From: Desulfomicrobium escambiense DSM 10707
GTDB lineage: Bacteria; Desulfobacterota; Desulfovibrionia; Desulfovibrionales; Desulfomicrobiaceae
DNA length: 64,000 nucleotides
Direction of reading: 5' to 3'
Assembly: GCF_000428825.1 (NCBI RefSeq)
Contig: NZ_AUAR01000004.1
Span: forward strand, 1-64,000
Position numbers and translations under genes: made by a program. Below the pieces are notes generated by a model. It was not told where the DNA came from, did not search any database, and saw only the letters and a program-made list of their open reading frames with translations. Positions 49,151-57,412 of the stretch are shown here, one piece after another; within the stretch, counting starts at the first letter, position 1; each line of letters opens with the position of its first letter.

Positions 49151-50308
49151 TTAGAGTCCGAGCCATTCCTTCTTGCGTTCGAGGACCGTGGTCTGCACGA
49201 ACTCGAGCTTGCCGTCCTTGAAGGTGCAGATATTGACGGACAGGTTGGGCCGGTGGTCGTCGGCGAAGTAGCTGACGACCGGGGCCAGGCCCATGGGGTC
49301 GAAGTCTCTCATGGTCTCAAGGGCCGCCTTGATGCTCTCGCCCGTGACCTCCCCTTTGGCCTTGGCCATCTTCATGCCTTCGCACATGACCATGGCCGAG
49401 ACGAAGCCGCGCACGTAGTGGGTCATCTGCGGCTGGTCCTTGGTGATCGTGCGGATCAGGTCCATGCCGGCCGAGGGCTGGCCGTAGATGGCCGCGCCCT
49501 GCAGGCCGAAGTGCCCGTTCGCCGCGTCGCCGGCCAGCTTGAAGATGTTCTCGTCGCTGCTCCAGATGTTGCTGAAGAAGGTGCAGGTCATGCCGAGCTT
49601 CTGGGCGTCCTTCATGATGACGGCTGTGGACGGCGTGGTGCCGCCGGTCCAGACGAAGTCGGGCTCGGCCTTCTTCAGGCTCAGGAGTTGCGGGGTGGCG
49701 TCGATGGCCTTGAGGTCCACGTTCTCCTTGCCGACGATCTCGAAGCCCAGCTCCTTGGCGTATTCCTCCATGGCCGGGATGGGGGCGCTGCCGTAGGGGT
49801 TGTCGGGGAACATGAAGGCCAGTTTCGGCGCGCGCGACTCCTTCCAGGTCTCGCGCAGGTAGTTCAGGCCCGCGCGGCCCATGGTCGAGTAGTCCGCGGC
49901 GGCGGTGAAGTTGTAGGGCGCCTTGGCCGGGTCCATGAGGTGAGCCGAGTAGGAGGCAGAGAAGACCGGGATCCTGTCCTTGGCCACGAACTTGACCAAT
50001 GCCTCGGTGTCGCCCGTGCCCCAGCCCTGCATGGCCACGATGCCCTCGGAGGTGAAGCGCTTGTAGGCGGCCAGGGCCTGCTGCACGTTGTAGGCGTAGT
50101 CGACCTGGATGAGCTCCACCGGCTCGCCGCCGATGCCACCGTTCTCGTTCAGCCAGGCCACGTAGGCCTTGATGCCCTCGGCGTAGGGTGTGCCCACGCT
50201 GGATGTGGCTCCGGTCAGATCGGACAGCAGGCCGACCTTGTAGGCGGCCGAGGCGGAGCCGACGGTGGCCGCGAGGGCCAGGACGGTCAGGAGGAGAAGC
50301 TTTTTCAT
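49151..50308 (-). CDS. Branched-chain amino acid-type ABC binding protein (LivJ-like)
   Basis: A 385-residue periplasmic binding protein with a signal peptide (MKKLLLLTVLALAATVGSASA) and the Peripla_BP_6 start YKVGLLSDLTGATSSVGTPYAEG. The family binds amino acids, amides, or aromatic acids; neighbouring CoA ligases suggest a carboxylic acid substrate. Confidence 0.9.
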   Translation of the reverse strand: MKKLLLLTVLALAATVGSASAAYKVGLLSDLTGATSSVGTPYAEGIKAYVAWLNENGGIGGEPVELIQVDYAYNVQQALAAYKRFTSEGIVAMQGWGTGDTEALVKFVAKDRIPVFSASYSAHLMDPAKAPYNFTAAADYSTMGRAGLNYLRETWKESRAPKLAFMFPDNPYGSAPIPAMEEYAKELGFEIVGKENVDLKAIDATPQLLSLKKAEPDFVWTGGTTPSTAVIMKDAQKLGMTCTFFSNIWSSDENIFKLAGDAANGHFGLQGAAIYGQPSAGMDLIRTITKDQPQMTHYVRGFVSAMVMCEGMKMAKAKGEVTGESIKAALETMRDFDPMGLAPVVSYFADDHRPNLSVNICTFKDGKLEFVQTTVLERKKEWLGL

Positions 50309-50359
50309 GGGTTACTCCGGATGCGGCAAAAGGTTTCCCCGGCGTTCATTGCCGGCGCG

Positions 50360-51409
50360 TCAGTATGCAAAGGGGTACAGCTTCCAGTAGGCCTTGGTCA
50401 GCCGCCACTTGCGGGCCAGGCCTTCGGGTTCGAAGATGAGGAAGAGCACCAGCATCAGCCCGAAGACCCCTTCCTTCATGGGCACGATGACGGCGCTCAG
50501 GTCCGGGGCGATGCCCCCCAGGGACGAGATGAGCAGGTTCAGCATTTCCGGCAGCAGGGTGATGAACACGGCCCCGAAGATGGAGCCGATGACGGAACCC
50601 ATGCCGCCGATGATGATCATGGCCAGGTAGCTGATGGACAGCCCCATGGAGAACTGCTCGGGGGTGATATACATGGTGTAGTGCGACCAAAGCCCGCCCG
50701 CGACGCCGGCCAGGAAGGAGCTGAGGCCAAAGGCCTGCAGCTTGTAGGCGAAGAGGTTCACTCCGACGTTCTCGGCCGACTGGTGGTAGTCGCGGATGGC
50801 CACGAAGGCGCGGCCGTGGCGGGTGCGGCTGACGTTGGTCACGGCCAGGACGCACAGGACCGTCACGGCCAGGATGAGGTAGAAGATGCGGCCGTCGGTG
50901 TCGAAGGCGAAGCCCAGGATCTGCGGCGGGTCCACGGGCAGGCCGTTGGCGCCGCCGGTCAGGGAGGACGCGTGCAGAAAGACGTATTCGAGGATGAGTT
51001 GGGCGGCCAGGGTCGAGATGGCCAGGTAGATGCCCTTGAGGCGCAGGGACGGGATGCCGAAGACCATGCCGACCATGGCCGATATGGCCCCGCCGCCCAG
51101 GAGCGCGGCGACGAAGGGCGCGCCCGCGTTGGACAGGATGGCCGCGCCGTAGGCGCCCACGCCGACGAAGGCCCCGTGGCCCAGGGACATCTGGCCGCAC
51201 ATGCCCGTCAGCAGGTTCAGGGACACGGCGCCGATGACGGCGATGAGGATGAGGTTCAGGATGGACACGGCGTAGGAGTCCACCAGCTGGGGGACCGCCA
51301 GCAAGGCCGCGAGGAAGAGGCCCAGGCAGAGCTTCTGGAACCGCGAGCGGAACAGGCCGTCCTCGGCGGCGTAGGTCGTGTAGAAGAGGCCGCACTTGTG
51401 CATGCTCAT
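50360..51409 (-). CDS. livM: Branched-chain amino acid-type ABC permease (LivM-like)
   Basis: A 349-residue permease with about ten helices; GLLTGMCGQMSLGHGAFVGVGAYGAAI and GMGSVIGSIFGAVFI are LivM signatures. The ATG overlaps the livH stop (ATGA, 51406-51409). Confidence 0.92.
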   Translation of the reverse strand: MSMHKCGLFYTTYAAEDGLFRSRFQKLCLGLFLAALLAVPQLVDSYAVSILNLILIAVIGAVSLNLLTGMCGQMSLGHGAFVGVGAYGAAILSNAGAPFVAALLGGGAISAMVGMVFGIPSLRLKGIYLAISTLAAQLILEYVFLHASSLTGGANGLPVDPPQILGFAFDTDGRIFYLILAVTVLCVLAVTNVSRTRHGRAFVAIRDYHQSAENVGVNLFAYKLQAFGLSSFLAGVAGGLWSHYTMYITPEQFSMGLSISYLAMIIIGGMGSVIGSIFGAVFITLLPEMLNLLISSLGGIAPDLSAVIVPMKEGVFGLMLVLFLIFEPEGLARKWRLTKAYWKLYPFAY

Positions 51410-52293
51410 ACGCGTTCGATCTCCTTGGTTCCGAAGAGTCCGTAGGGCTTGACCATGAGGATGACGACCAGGATCAGGAAGGAGGCCACCTCCTTGAAGC
51501 CGCCCAGGCCCAGGAGGTCCTTGGCCGCGCCTTCGCAGATGTTCTCGAGCACCCCGATGATGAGGCCGCCCAGGGCCGCGCCCAGCAGGCTGTCCAGGCC
51601 GCCCAGGATCACGGCCGGGAAGACCTTGAGGCCCAGGTGCCCGAGCTGGGCGTTGATGCCGTTGATGTTGCCGAGGATGATGCCGCCGATGCTCGAAACC
51701 ACGGCCGCGATGCACCAGGACAGGGCGAAGATGGACTTGATGCCGATGCCCATGGACTGGGCCGCCTGCTGGTCGAAGGCCGTTGCGCGCATGGCTATCC
51801 CTAAGGACGAGAACTTGAAGAACAGGCTGAAGACCCCGAAGAGCAGCGCTGAGAGCCCGAAGGCCGCGACGTAGACCGGCGCGATGGGCAGGCCCAGGAG
51901 CATGTAGGGTTCCTGGGGCAGGATGGCCGGGAAGACCTGGATCTGCGTGCCCCAGACCATCTGCACGAAGGACTTGAGCATGGACGACAGGCCGATGGTG
52001 ACCATGATGACCGAGATGATGGGCTCGCCGATGAGCGGCCTAAGGATCAGGCGCTCCACGGCCGTGGCCAGGACGATGGAGAAGGCCAGGGTCAGCAGGA
52101 AGGAGGCGAAGAAGGGCAGCTGGAACTGCACCGTCAGGGCGAAGCAGACGTAGGCCCCGACCATGACCAGTTCGCCCTGGGCGAAGTTCACGACCTTGGT
52201 GGCCTTGAAGATGATGACAAATCCCAGGGCCACCAGGCTGTAGATGGATCCGACCACGAGGCCGTTGATGATGAGCTGAAGATAGTATTCCAT
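51406..52293 (-). CDS. livH: Branched-chain amino acid-type ABC permease (LivH-like)
   Basis: A 295-residue permease: LVALGFVIIFKATKVVNFAQGE at the start and GLKVFPAVILGGLDSLLGAALGG near the end are LivH signatures. It lies 10 bp after the acyl-CoA ligase and overlaps livM. Confidence 0.93.
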   Translation of the reverse strand: MEYYLQLIINGLVVGSIYSLVALGFVIIFKATKVVNFAQGELVMVGAYVCFALTVQFQLPFFASFLLTLAFSIVLATAVERLILRPLIGEPIISVIMVTIGLSSMLKSFVQMVWGTQIQVFPAILPQEPYMLLGLPIAPVYVAAFGLSALLFGVFSLFFKFSSLGIAMRATAFDQQAAQSMGIGIKSIFALSWCIAAVVSSIGGIILGNINGINAQLGHLGLKVFPAVILGGLDSLLGAALGGLIIGVLENICEGAAKDLLGLGGFKEVASFLILVVILMVKPYGLFGTKEIERV

Positions 52294-52303
52294 TGTCCGG
52301 TCC

Positions 52304-54199
52304 TCACGCGCGTCCGACGTCGCGGATGCAGATGCTGCCCGTCATCTCGCGGCGGGAGCCGTCCTGGTAGGTGATGGCGATGCACAGGTCCGTGGCGTCC
52401 GTGCCGTCGTACAGCGCCGCGATGAGTTCGGCGTAGCGCTCGCCGATGACCTTGCGCCGTATCTTGCGGGTGCGGGTCAGTTCGCCGTCGTCGGCGTCGA
52501 GTTCCTTGAAGAGCAGGGCGAAGCGGCGCACCTCGGTGCCGGGCTGCAGGGCCTGGTTGATGCCCCGGATTTCGGCCTCGATGAGGTCGTAGAGCTCGGG
52601 CCTGGAGGCCAGGTCCTGGTAGGTGGTGTAGGTCAGGCCTTTGGCCTCGGCCCAGCGGCCGGCGATGTCGCCGTCCAGGCAGACGACGGCCGCGATGAAG
52701 TCCCGTCCGTGGCCCATGACCACGGCCTCCTGCACGTAGGTCGAGAACTTGATCTTGTTCTCGATGAACTGCGGCGAGAAGCGCACGCCCGCGGCCGTGG
52801 TCATGACGTCGGACAGGCGGTCGATGATGACCAGTTGGCCGTTGTCCTTGAAATACCCAGCGTCGCCCGAATGCAGCCAATCGTCGGTGACCGTCTCGGC
52901 CGTGGCCGCGTCGTTGCCCAGGTAGCCCTGGAACACGGCGGGGCTTCTGGACAGGATCTCGCCCTCGTCCGAGATGCGGATCTCGGTCCCGGCGATGGGC
53001 TCGCCCACGGTGTCGAAGCTGACGGCACCGTCGCGGTGGATGCAGGAGATGCCGGCGATCTCGGTCTGGCCGTAGATCTGCTTCAGGTTGACGCCGAGTG
53101 CGTGGAAGAAGGTGAAGGTGTCGGGGCCCAGGGGGGCGCCGCCCGTGGAGGCCGAGCGCACGCGCGTGAAGCCCAGGCGGTCGCGCAGGGCGCGAAACAG
53201 GCCCCAGTCGGCCAGCCTGTTTGCCAGCCGCAGGCCCATGGACGGCATCTCGCCGCGCAGCACGGTCCCGGCGTATTTCAGGCCCACGGGCATGCACAGA
53301 TTGAAGAGGAAGCGCTTGAAGCGCGTGGTCTCCATGATGCGCACCCGCACCTTGGCGGCCATGTTTTCCCACACGCGCGGCGGCGAGAAGATGAGGTGCG
53401 GCCCGATCTCGCGGATGTTCTCCTGCACGGTGTCGGGCTCCTCGGGGAAGTTGACGCAGAAGCCGAACAGCAGGGCCGAGGACACGGCCATCATCTGCTC
53501 GCCCATCCAGGCCAGGGGCAGGAAGGACACGAACTCGTCCGTCTCGCGCTTGGGATCCGACAGGCCCAGGTTCCAGGCCATGGACAGGAGGTTCCGGTGC
53601 GAGAGCATGGCCAGCTTGGGCCGGCCCGTGGAGCCCGATGTGGTGGCGATGAGGGCCGTGTCGTCGGGCGAGACGGTTTCGATCCAGCTTTCGAACTCGG
53701 CCGCCCGCTCGCGGCCCAGGGCGCGCACGTCGTCGAAGCTCTTGAGGCCCGGCGCGCCGTAGCCCACGAGGCCCTTGGGGTCGTGGTAGACGATGTGTTC
53801 AAGGAGCGGCAGGGCGCCCCGGATGGACAGGATCTTGTCGACCTGCTCCTGGTCCTCGGCCACGACCAGGCGCGCCTTTGACAGTTCGAAGACGTAGCCG
53901 ATCTCCTCGCCGGGCGAGTCCTGGTAGAGGCCCAGAGACACGCCGCCCATGCCCTGGATGGCCAGCTGGGCCCACAGCCACTCGGGGCGGTTGTCGCCGA
54001 TGATGACGACGACGTCGCCGCGGCCCAGGCCCAGGGCCTTCAGGCCCGCTGCGAACTCGGCCGTGATGTCCAGGTACTGCCTGTAGGAAAAGGGCTGCCA
54101 GATGCCGTAGCTCTTCTCGCGCAGGGCCGTGCGGCCGGGGCGGTTGCGGCTGTTGTCCAGGAGGAGTTTGGGGAGGGTGGTTTCGTACGGCGCGCTCAT
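52304..54199 (-). CDS. Long-chain-type acyl-CoA synthetase (AMP-forming)
   Basis: A 631-residue ANL enzyme: the AMP-binding loop ATTSGSTGRPKLAMLSHRN, later GQTEIAGISC and the adenosine Asp in WLHSGDAGYFK. It activates carboxylic acids with ATP and CoA. Its stop is 10 bp before livH and its start abuts the livG stop, so uptake and activation are encoded together. Substrate unknown; fatty acid, aryl acid and branched-chain acid are all possible. Confidence 0.9.
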   Translation of the reverse strand: MSAPYETTLPKLLLDNSRNRPGRTALREKSYGIWQPFSYRQYLDITAEFAAGLKALGLGRGDVVVIIGDNRPEWLWAQLAIQGMGGVSLGLYQDSPGEEIGYVFELSKARLVVAEDQEQVDKILSIRGALPLLEHIVYHDPKGLVGYGAPGLKSFDDVRALGRERAAEFESWIETVSPDDTALIATTSGSTGRPKLAMLSHRNLLSMAWNLGLSDPKRETDEFVSFLPLAWMGEQMMAVSSALLFGFCVNFPEEPDTVQENIREIGPHLIFSPPRVWENMAAKVRVRIMETTRFKRFLFNLCMPVGLKYAGTVLRGEMPSMGLRLANRLADWGLFRALRDRLGFTRVRSASTGGAPLGPDTFTFFHALGVNLKQIYGQTEIAGISCIHRDGAVSFDTVGEPIAGTEIRISDEGEILSRSPAVFQGYLGNDAATAETVTDDWLHSGDAGYFKDNGQLVIIDRLSDVMTTAAGVRFSPQFIENKIKFSTYVQEAVVMGHGRDFIAAVVCLDGDIAGRWAEAKGLTYTTYQDLASRPELYDLIEAEIRGINQALQPGTEVRRFALLFKELDADDGELTRTRKIRRKVIGERYAELIAALYDGTDATDLCIAITYQDGSRREMTGSICIRDVGRA

Positions 54200-54994
54200 C
54201 TATCTTCCCTTGTAGAGGCCGTCTTCGTCGCCGAGGTAGGCGCTGACGACCTTGGGGTTGGTCTGGACGGCCTGGGGTGTGCCGCTGGCCAGGACGCGGC
54301 CGAAGTCGAGGACGATGACGTGGTCCGAGATGTCCATGACCACTCCCATGTCGTGCTCGACCAGAAAGACGGTCACGCCCCACTCCTCGTTGATGTCGAG
54401 GATGGAGCGGGCCATGTCCTCGGTCTCCTCCAGGTTCATGCCGGCCATGGGCTCGTCCAGGAGCAGGAGCTGCGGCTCGGCGGCCAGGGCGCGGCCCAGC
54501 TCGACCTTCTTCTGCACGCCGTAGGGCAGGTGCCCGGCGACGGTGTGGCGGTAGGGGGAGAGGTTCAGGAAATCGATGATCTCCTCCACGCGCTGCCGGT
54601 GGCGGTCCTCCTCGCGGCGGGCCCTGCCCAGGTAGAGGATGGAGGCCAGGATGCCGTAACCGAGGCGCGAGTGGCGGCCGACCATGAGGTTGTCCAGGAC
54701 CGACAGGCCGCGGAACAGGGCGATGTTCTGGAAGGTGCGGGCCAGGCCGAAACCCGTGCGTTTGTGGGCCGGCACGCCGGTCAGTTCGCGGCCGTCCATG
54801 CTGATGGCGCCCTTGGTCGGGGTGTAGCGGCCCGAGATGCAGTTGAGCATGCTCGTCTTGCCCGCGCCGTTGGGCCCGATGAGGGAGGTGATGCTGCCCT
54901 TGTCCACGCGGCAGGTGACCCGAGACAGGGCGGCCACGTTCTTGAAGGTCAGGCTGACCTCCCGCACTTCGAGCAGGGGGCTACTGCCATTCAT
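54200..54994 (-). CDS. livG: Branched-chain amino acid-type ABC ATPase (LivG-like)
   Basis: A 264-residue LivG-like ATPase: GPNGAGKTS, FGLARTFQNIALF, HLPYGVQKKVELGRAL and LLLDEPMAGMN. The signature is LPYGVQ, as in LivG. It overlaps the CBS-ACT gene by 14 bp. Confidence 0.93.
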   Translation of the reverse strand: MNGSSPLLEVREVSLTFKNVAALSRVTCRVDKGSITSLIGPNGAGKTSMLNCISGRYTPTKGAISMDGRELTGVPAHKRTGFGLARTFQNIALFRGLSVLDNLMVGRHSRLGYGILASILYLGRARREEDRHRQRVEEIIDFLNLSPYRHTVAGHLPYGVQKKVELGRALAAEPQLLLLDEPMAGMNLEETEDMARSILDINEEWGVTVFLVEHDMGVVMDISDHVIVLDFGRVLASGTPQAVQTNPKVVSAYLGDEDGLYKGR

Positions 54995-55634
54995 GCTTGA
55001 AATCCTCGGGGCCGACCACGTCGTACCCGGCCTTCTGCAGCGCCGCCGCGATGGACGAGGGGTTGGGCGTGTCCACGCGGATGACGACCATGCGGCGGTC
55101 GGCGTGGGTGAAGGTGCCGGTGGAGATGATGGAGTAGCCGAGGGAGTCGATGATGCCCGCCACCTCCTTCAGCACGCCGGGCCGGTCCACGACCTCGAAG
55201 ACGATGCGCGAGCCGCCCTGGCCGTACCCCATCTCCTCGGCCAGCACCTCCAGCATGATGGTGCGGTTGATGTAGCCGATGAGGTCGCCGTCGGCGTTGA
55301 CCACGGCCAGTCCGGCCAGGTTCTTGGCGTGCATGAGCATGGCCGCGGCCTCGATCTCGGTCTCGGGCGTGACGGTGACCATGTCCTTGCGCATGATGCG
55401 GCCCACGGTCAGCTTGGACAGCAGGTAGTTGATTTCGTGCTTGTCCAGCCCGGTCATGAGGGAGGGCATGGCCGCGTTGATGTCCTCGGGGCGCACGTAC
55501 CCGGCAAGCTTCCCGTCCCTGACCACGAACAGCATCCAGAGTTGCTGCTCGTCCATGACCCGCTGGGCGTCCTCGGCCAGGGCGTCGGGGGGCATGCTGA
55601 TGAAATTGTTGAGCATCTTGAGCCCGACAAACAT
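54981..55634 (-). CDS. CBS-pair plus ACT domain protein
   Basis: A 217-residue cytoplasmic protein: two CBS motifs (about 1-130; GRIMRKDMVTVTPETEIEAAAMLM) followed by an ACT domain (IVFEVVDRPGVLKEVAGIIDSLG). CBS pairs bind adenosyl nucleotides and ACT domains bind amino acids, so it is a candidate regulator of the transporter or ligases. First gene of the operon. Confidence 0.9.
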   Translation of the reverse strand: MFVGLKMLNNFISMPPDALAEDAQRVMDEQQLWMLFVVRDGKLAGYVRPEDINAAMPSLMTGLDKHEINYLLSKLTVGRIMRKDMVTVTPETEIEAAAMLMHAKNLAGLAVVNADGDLIGYINRTIMLEVLAEEMGYGQGGSRIVFEVVDRPGVLKEVAGIIDSLGYSIISTGTFTHADRRMVVIRVDTPNPSSIAAALQKAGYDVVGPEDFKHEWQ

Positions 55635-56023
55635 GGTCGCTCCTTTTTCTCGGGGTGGTGGTTCCGTTCGGCATTTAGAAAGGTTCGTGCCAGAATGGTT
55701 CGAGACATGGTGGTGACGGAGGGGAAAGTTTGTACGCCTAAAATTAATATGGTATTTTGATGTGTTACTTATCTCGTCCCGCCGTGTCTGCGCCCGGACG
55801 AAATTGACGCGACCGCGTCATGCGCAGGATTGTGCAGTTGTCATGCAATATAAGTTGTCAGCGATGAAACTTCTTCCGGCGCGGCAGGCCGCCGCAGGTG
55901 AGGCGGCGTATGGCAAATAAAGTTGCTCAAGCAATTTTTCTTGCAACACAAAAATTTCCGATGGTGTTGACAGGTCTGTTCGGCAGGATTATTTTGAACA
56001 TAATTTCAAATTGAGGGGGTTCG
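55635..56023. other. 389-bp divergent intergenic region
   Basis: Divergent promoters lie here. A 16-bp palindrome TGACGCGACCGCGTCA (55805-55820, two-base centre) is an operator candidate for the liv set; a hairpin GCCGCC...GGCGGC lies at about 55889-55907. TTGCTCAAGCAA-like and TTGCAAC motifs occur at 55923-55956, just before the DUF134 promoter. No gene is supported. Confidence 0.5.
55967..55995 (+). promoter_or_regulatory. Sigma-70 promoter of ORP locus B
   Basis: TTGACA (55967-55972), a 17-bp spacer, and TATTTT (55990-55995) precede the GTG start by about 28 bp. Unlike locus A no -24/-12 site is visible. Confidence 0.75.
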
Positions 56024-56563
56024 GTGGGACGCAGGAGAAAGTGCAGGTTCGTGGCCGACGTGCCCGAAGTCACGGTGTTCAAGCCCGTGGGGATTCCCAT
56101 GTCGCAGCTGTACGGCGTGGTGCTCGGCCTGGACGGTTTCGAGGCCTTGCGCCTGGTGGACGGGGAAGGCCTGAGCCAGGAGGAGGCGGCCGCCCGCATG
56201 CAGGTTTCCCGCCCCACGCTGTGCCGCATCCTGGGCGAGGCCCGGGGGCAGGTGGCCAGGGCGCTGTCGCGCGGCTGGGCCATCCGCATCGAGGTCGACG
56301 TGGAGCACGCCGTGACCAATGGAAAGGAACAGGACATTTCGGAGCCGCAGTGCGCGCGGTCGCAGGTCTGCGGCGGCGGCCGGGCTCAAGGAGGACGATC
56401 ATGCCGGGACAGAGAGGACAAGGTGGAGCAGGACGTGGCCAGGGCGGCGGAGGTCGCGGCCAGGGCGGTTGCGGACGCGGTCAGGGCGGTGCAGGACAGG
56501 GCGGCGCAGGACGGGGCGGCGGTTGCCGCGGACAGCGGCCGGGTGCCGGGGCGGGAGGCGTAG
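56024..56563 (+). CDS. DUF134 helix-turn-helix protein
   Basis: A 179-residue protein in its open frame, GTG start with GAGGGGG 4-5 bp upstream. Residues 1-100 are a DUF134 domain: MGRRRKCRFVADVPEVTVFKP, then an HTH with LSQEEAAARMQVSRPTLCRIL. This family is thought to be DNA-binding. After about 115 residues the frame becomes Ala-rich and overlaps the Gly-rich gene at 56401; the true end may be earlier if there is a frameshift. It opens ORP locus B. Confidence 0.8.
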   Translation: MGRRRKCRFVADVPEVTVFKPVGIPMSQLYGVVLGLDGFEALRLVDGEGLSQEEAAARMQVSRPTLCRILGEARGQVARALSRGWAIRIEVDVEHAVTNGKEQDISEPQCARSQVCGGGRAQGGRSCRDREDKVEQDVARAAEVAARAVADAVRAVQDRAAQDGAAVAADSGRVPGREA

Positions 56564-56682
56564 GGGCCGGTCAGACCGGAGGCGGACTGGGCCGCGCGCG
56601 GCGCGACGGTTCGTGCCTGACCGACGGCCCTGCCCAGGATTCTTCGGCCGGGGGTGTTGACACGGCCAAGACGGAGGAATAA
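56401..56682 (+). CDS. Gly-rich small protein overlapping the DUF134 gene
   Basis: A 93-residue protein rich in GQGG/GRG repeats with three Cys and an Asp/Glu tail. A near-ideal AAGGAGG stands 6 bp before the ATG, which supports real translation. For 163 bp it shares DNA with the DUF134 frame (GGC glycine codons here read as Ala codons there). Small Gly-rich proteins of this type often accompany NifX/MinD loci. Function unknown. Confidence 0.65.
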   Translation: MPGQRGQGGAGRGQGGGGRGQGGCGRGQGGAGQGGAGRGGGCRGQRPGAGAGGVGAGQTGGGLGRARRDGSCLTDGPAQDSSAGGVDTAKTEE

Positions 56683-56710
56683 TCGCTCGTTTGAGCAAAA
56701 TGGAGGAGCC

Positions 56711-57403
56711 GTGCCACGACCCAGGAAATGTCGCCGCATCGAAGGATGCCCCAAAGCGTGTTTTTTCAAACCCCAGGGGATTCCCCTGACGGAGCTGGCC
56801 GAGGTCTACATGACCATGGACGGTTTCGAGTCCCTTCGTCTGGCCGACTACCAAGGCCTGACCATGGAGGAGGGCGCCGCCAGGATGCATGTCTCCAGGC
56901 ACACGTTCGGGCGCATTCTGGGCGATGCCCGCCGGGCCGTGGCCCGGGCTCTCGTGGACGGACTGGCTCTGCACATCGCCCATGATGCCCAGACGCCGTG
57001 TATGCACCAGTATCCGGACCGTCTTGCGGCCCGCAGCAAGGAGCTTTGTATGACCAAGATCGCCATCACCAGTGAAGGCCCGAAGATGACGGACCGCGTG
57101 GACCCTCGTTTCGGCCGGGCCGGGGGATTCGTGGTCGTGGACGTCGAGACCATGGCCTCGACCTACGTCGATAACGGCAGTTCCCAGTCCATGTCCCACG
57201 GGGCCGGAATCCAGGCCGCCGAGAACATCATCAACGCCGGCGCCTCGGTGCTGCTGACGGGCAGCGTCGGCCCCAAGGCCTTTTCGGCCCTCAAGGCCGG
57301 CGGGGTGAAGATCGGACACAACATGGGCGGCATGACCGTGGCCGAGGCCGTGGAGGCGTTCAAGTCGGGCAAGGTCGAATACACCGATTCCCCAAACAGA
57401 TAG
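56711..57403 (+). CDS. DUF134-NifX fusion protein
   Basis: A 230-residue protein starting at GTG (VPRPRKCRRIEG) with GGAGGA upstream. Residues 1-100 form a second DUF134 domain (HTH: LTMEEGAARMHVSRHTFGRIL); after a Met/Thr linker the C-terminal ~115 residues are a NifX/orange-protein fold (MTKIAITSEGPKMTDRVDPRFGRAGGF, NAGASVLLTGSVGPKAFSAL). The fusion joins a DNA-binding domain to a metal-cluster-binding domain, suggesting a metal or redox sensor. Confidence 0.85.
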   Translation: MPRPRKCRRIEGCPKACFFKPQGIPLTELAEVYMTMDGFESLRLADYQGLTMEEGAARMHVSRHTFGRILGDARRAVARALVDGLALHIAHDAQTPCMHQYPDRLAARSKELCMTKIAITSEGPKMTDRVDPRFGRAGGFVVVDVETMASTYVDNGSSQSMSHGAGIQAAENIINAGASVLLTGSVGPKAFSALKAGGVKIGHNMGGMTVAEAVEAFKSGKVEYTDSPNR

Positions 57404-57412
57404 GGTGACATC

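Noticed and set aside
48308-51445. 1045-residue plus-strand open frame across livF, livJ and livM
   Set aside because: Antisense to three recognised liv genes, no domain motifs.
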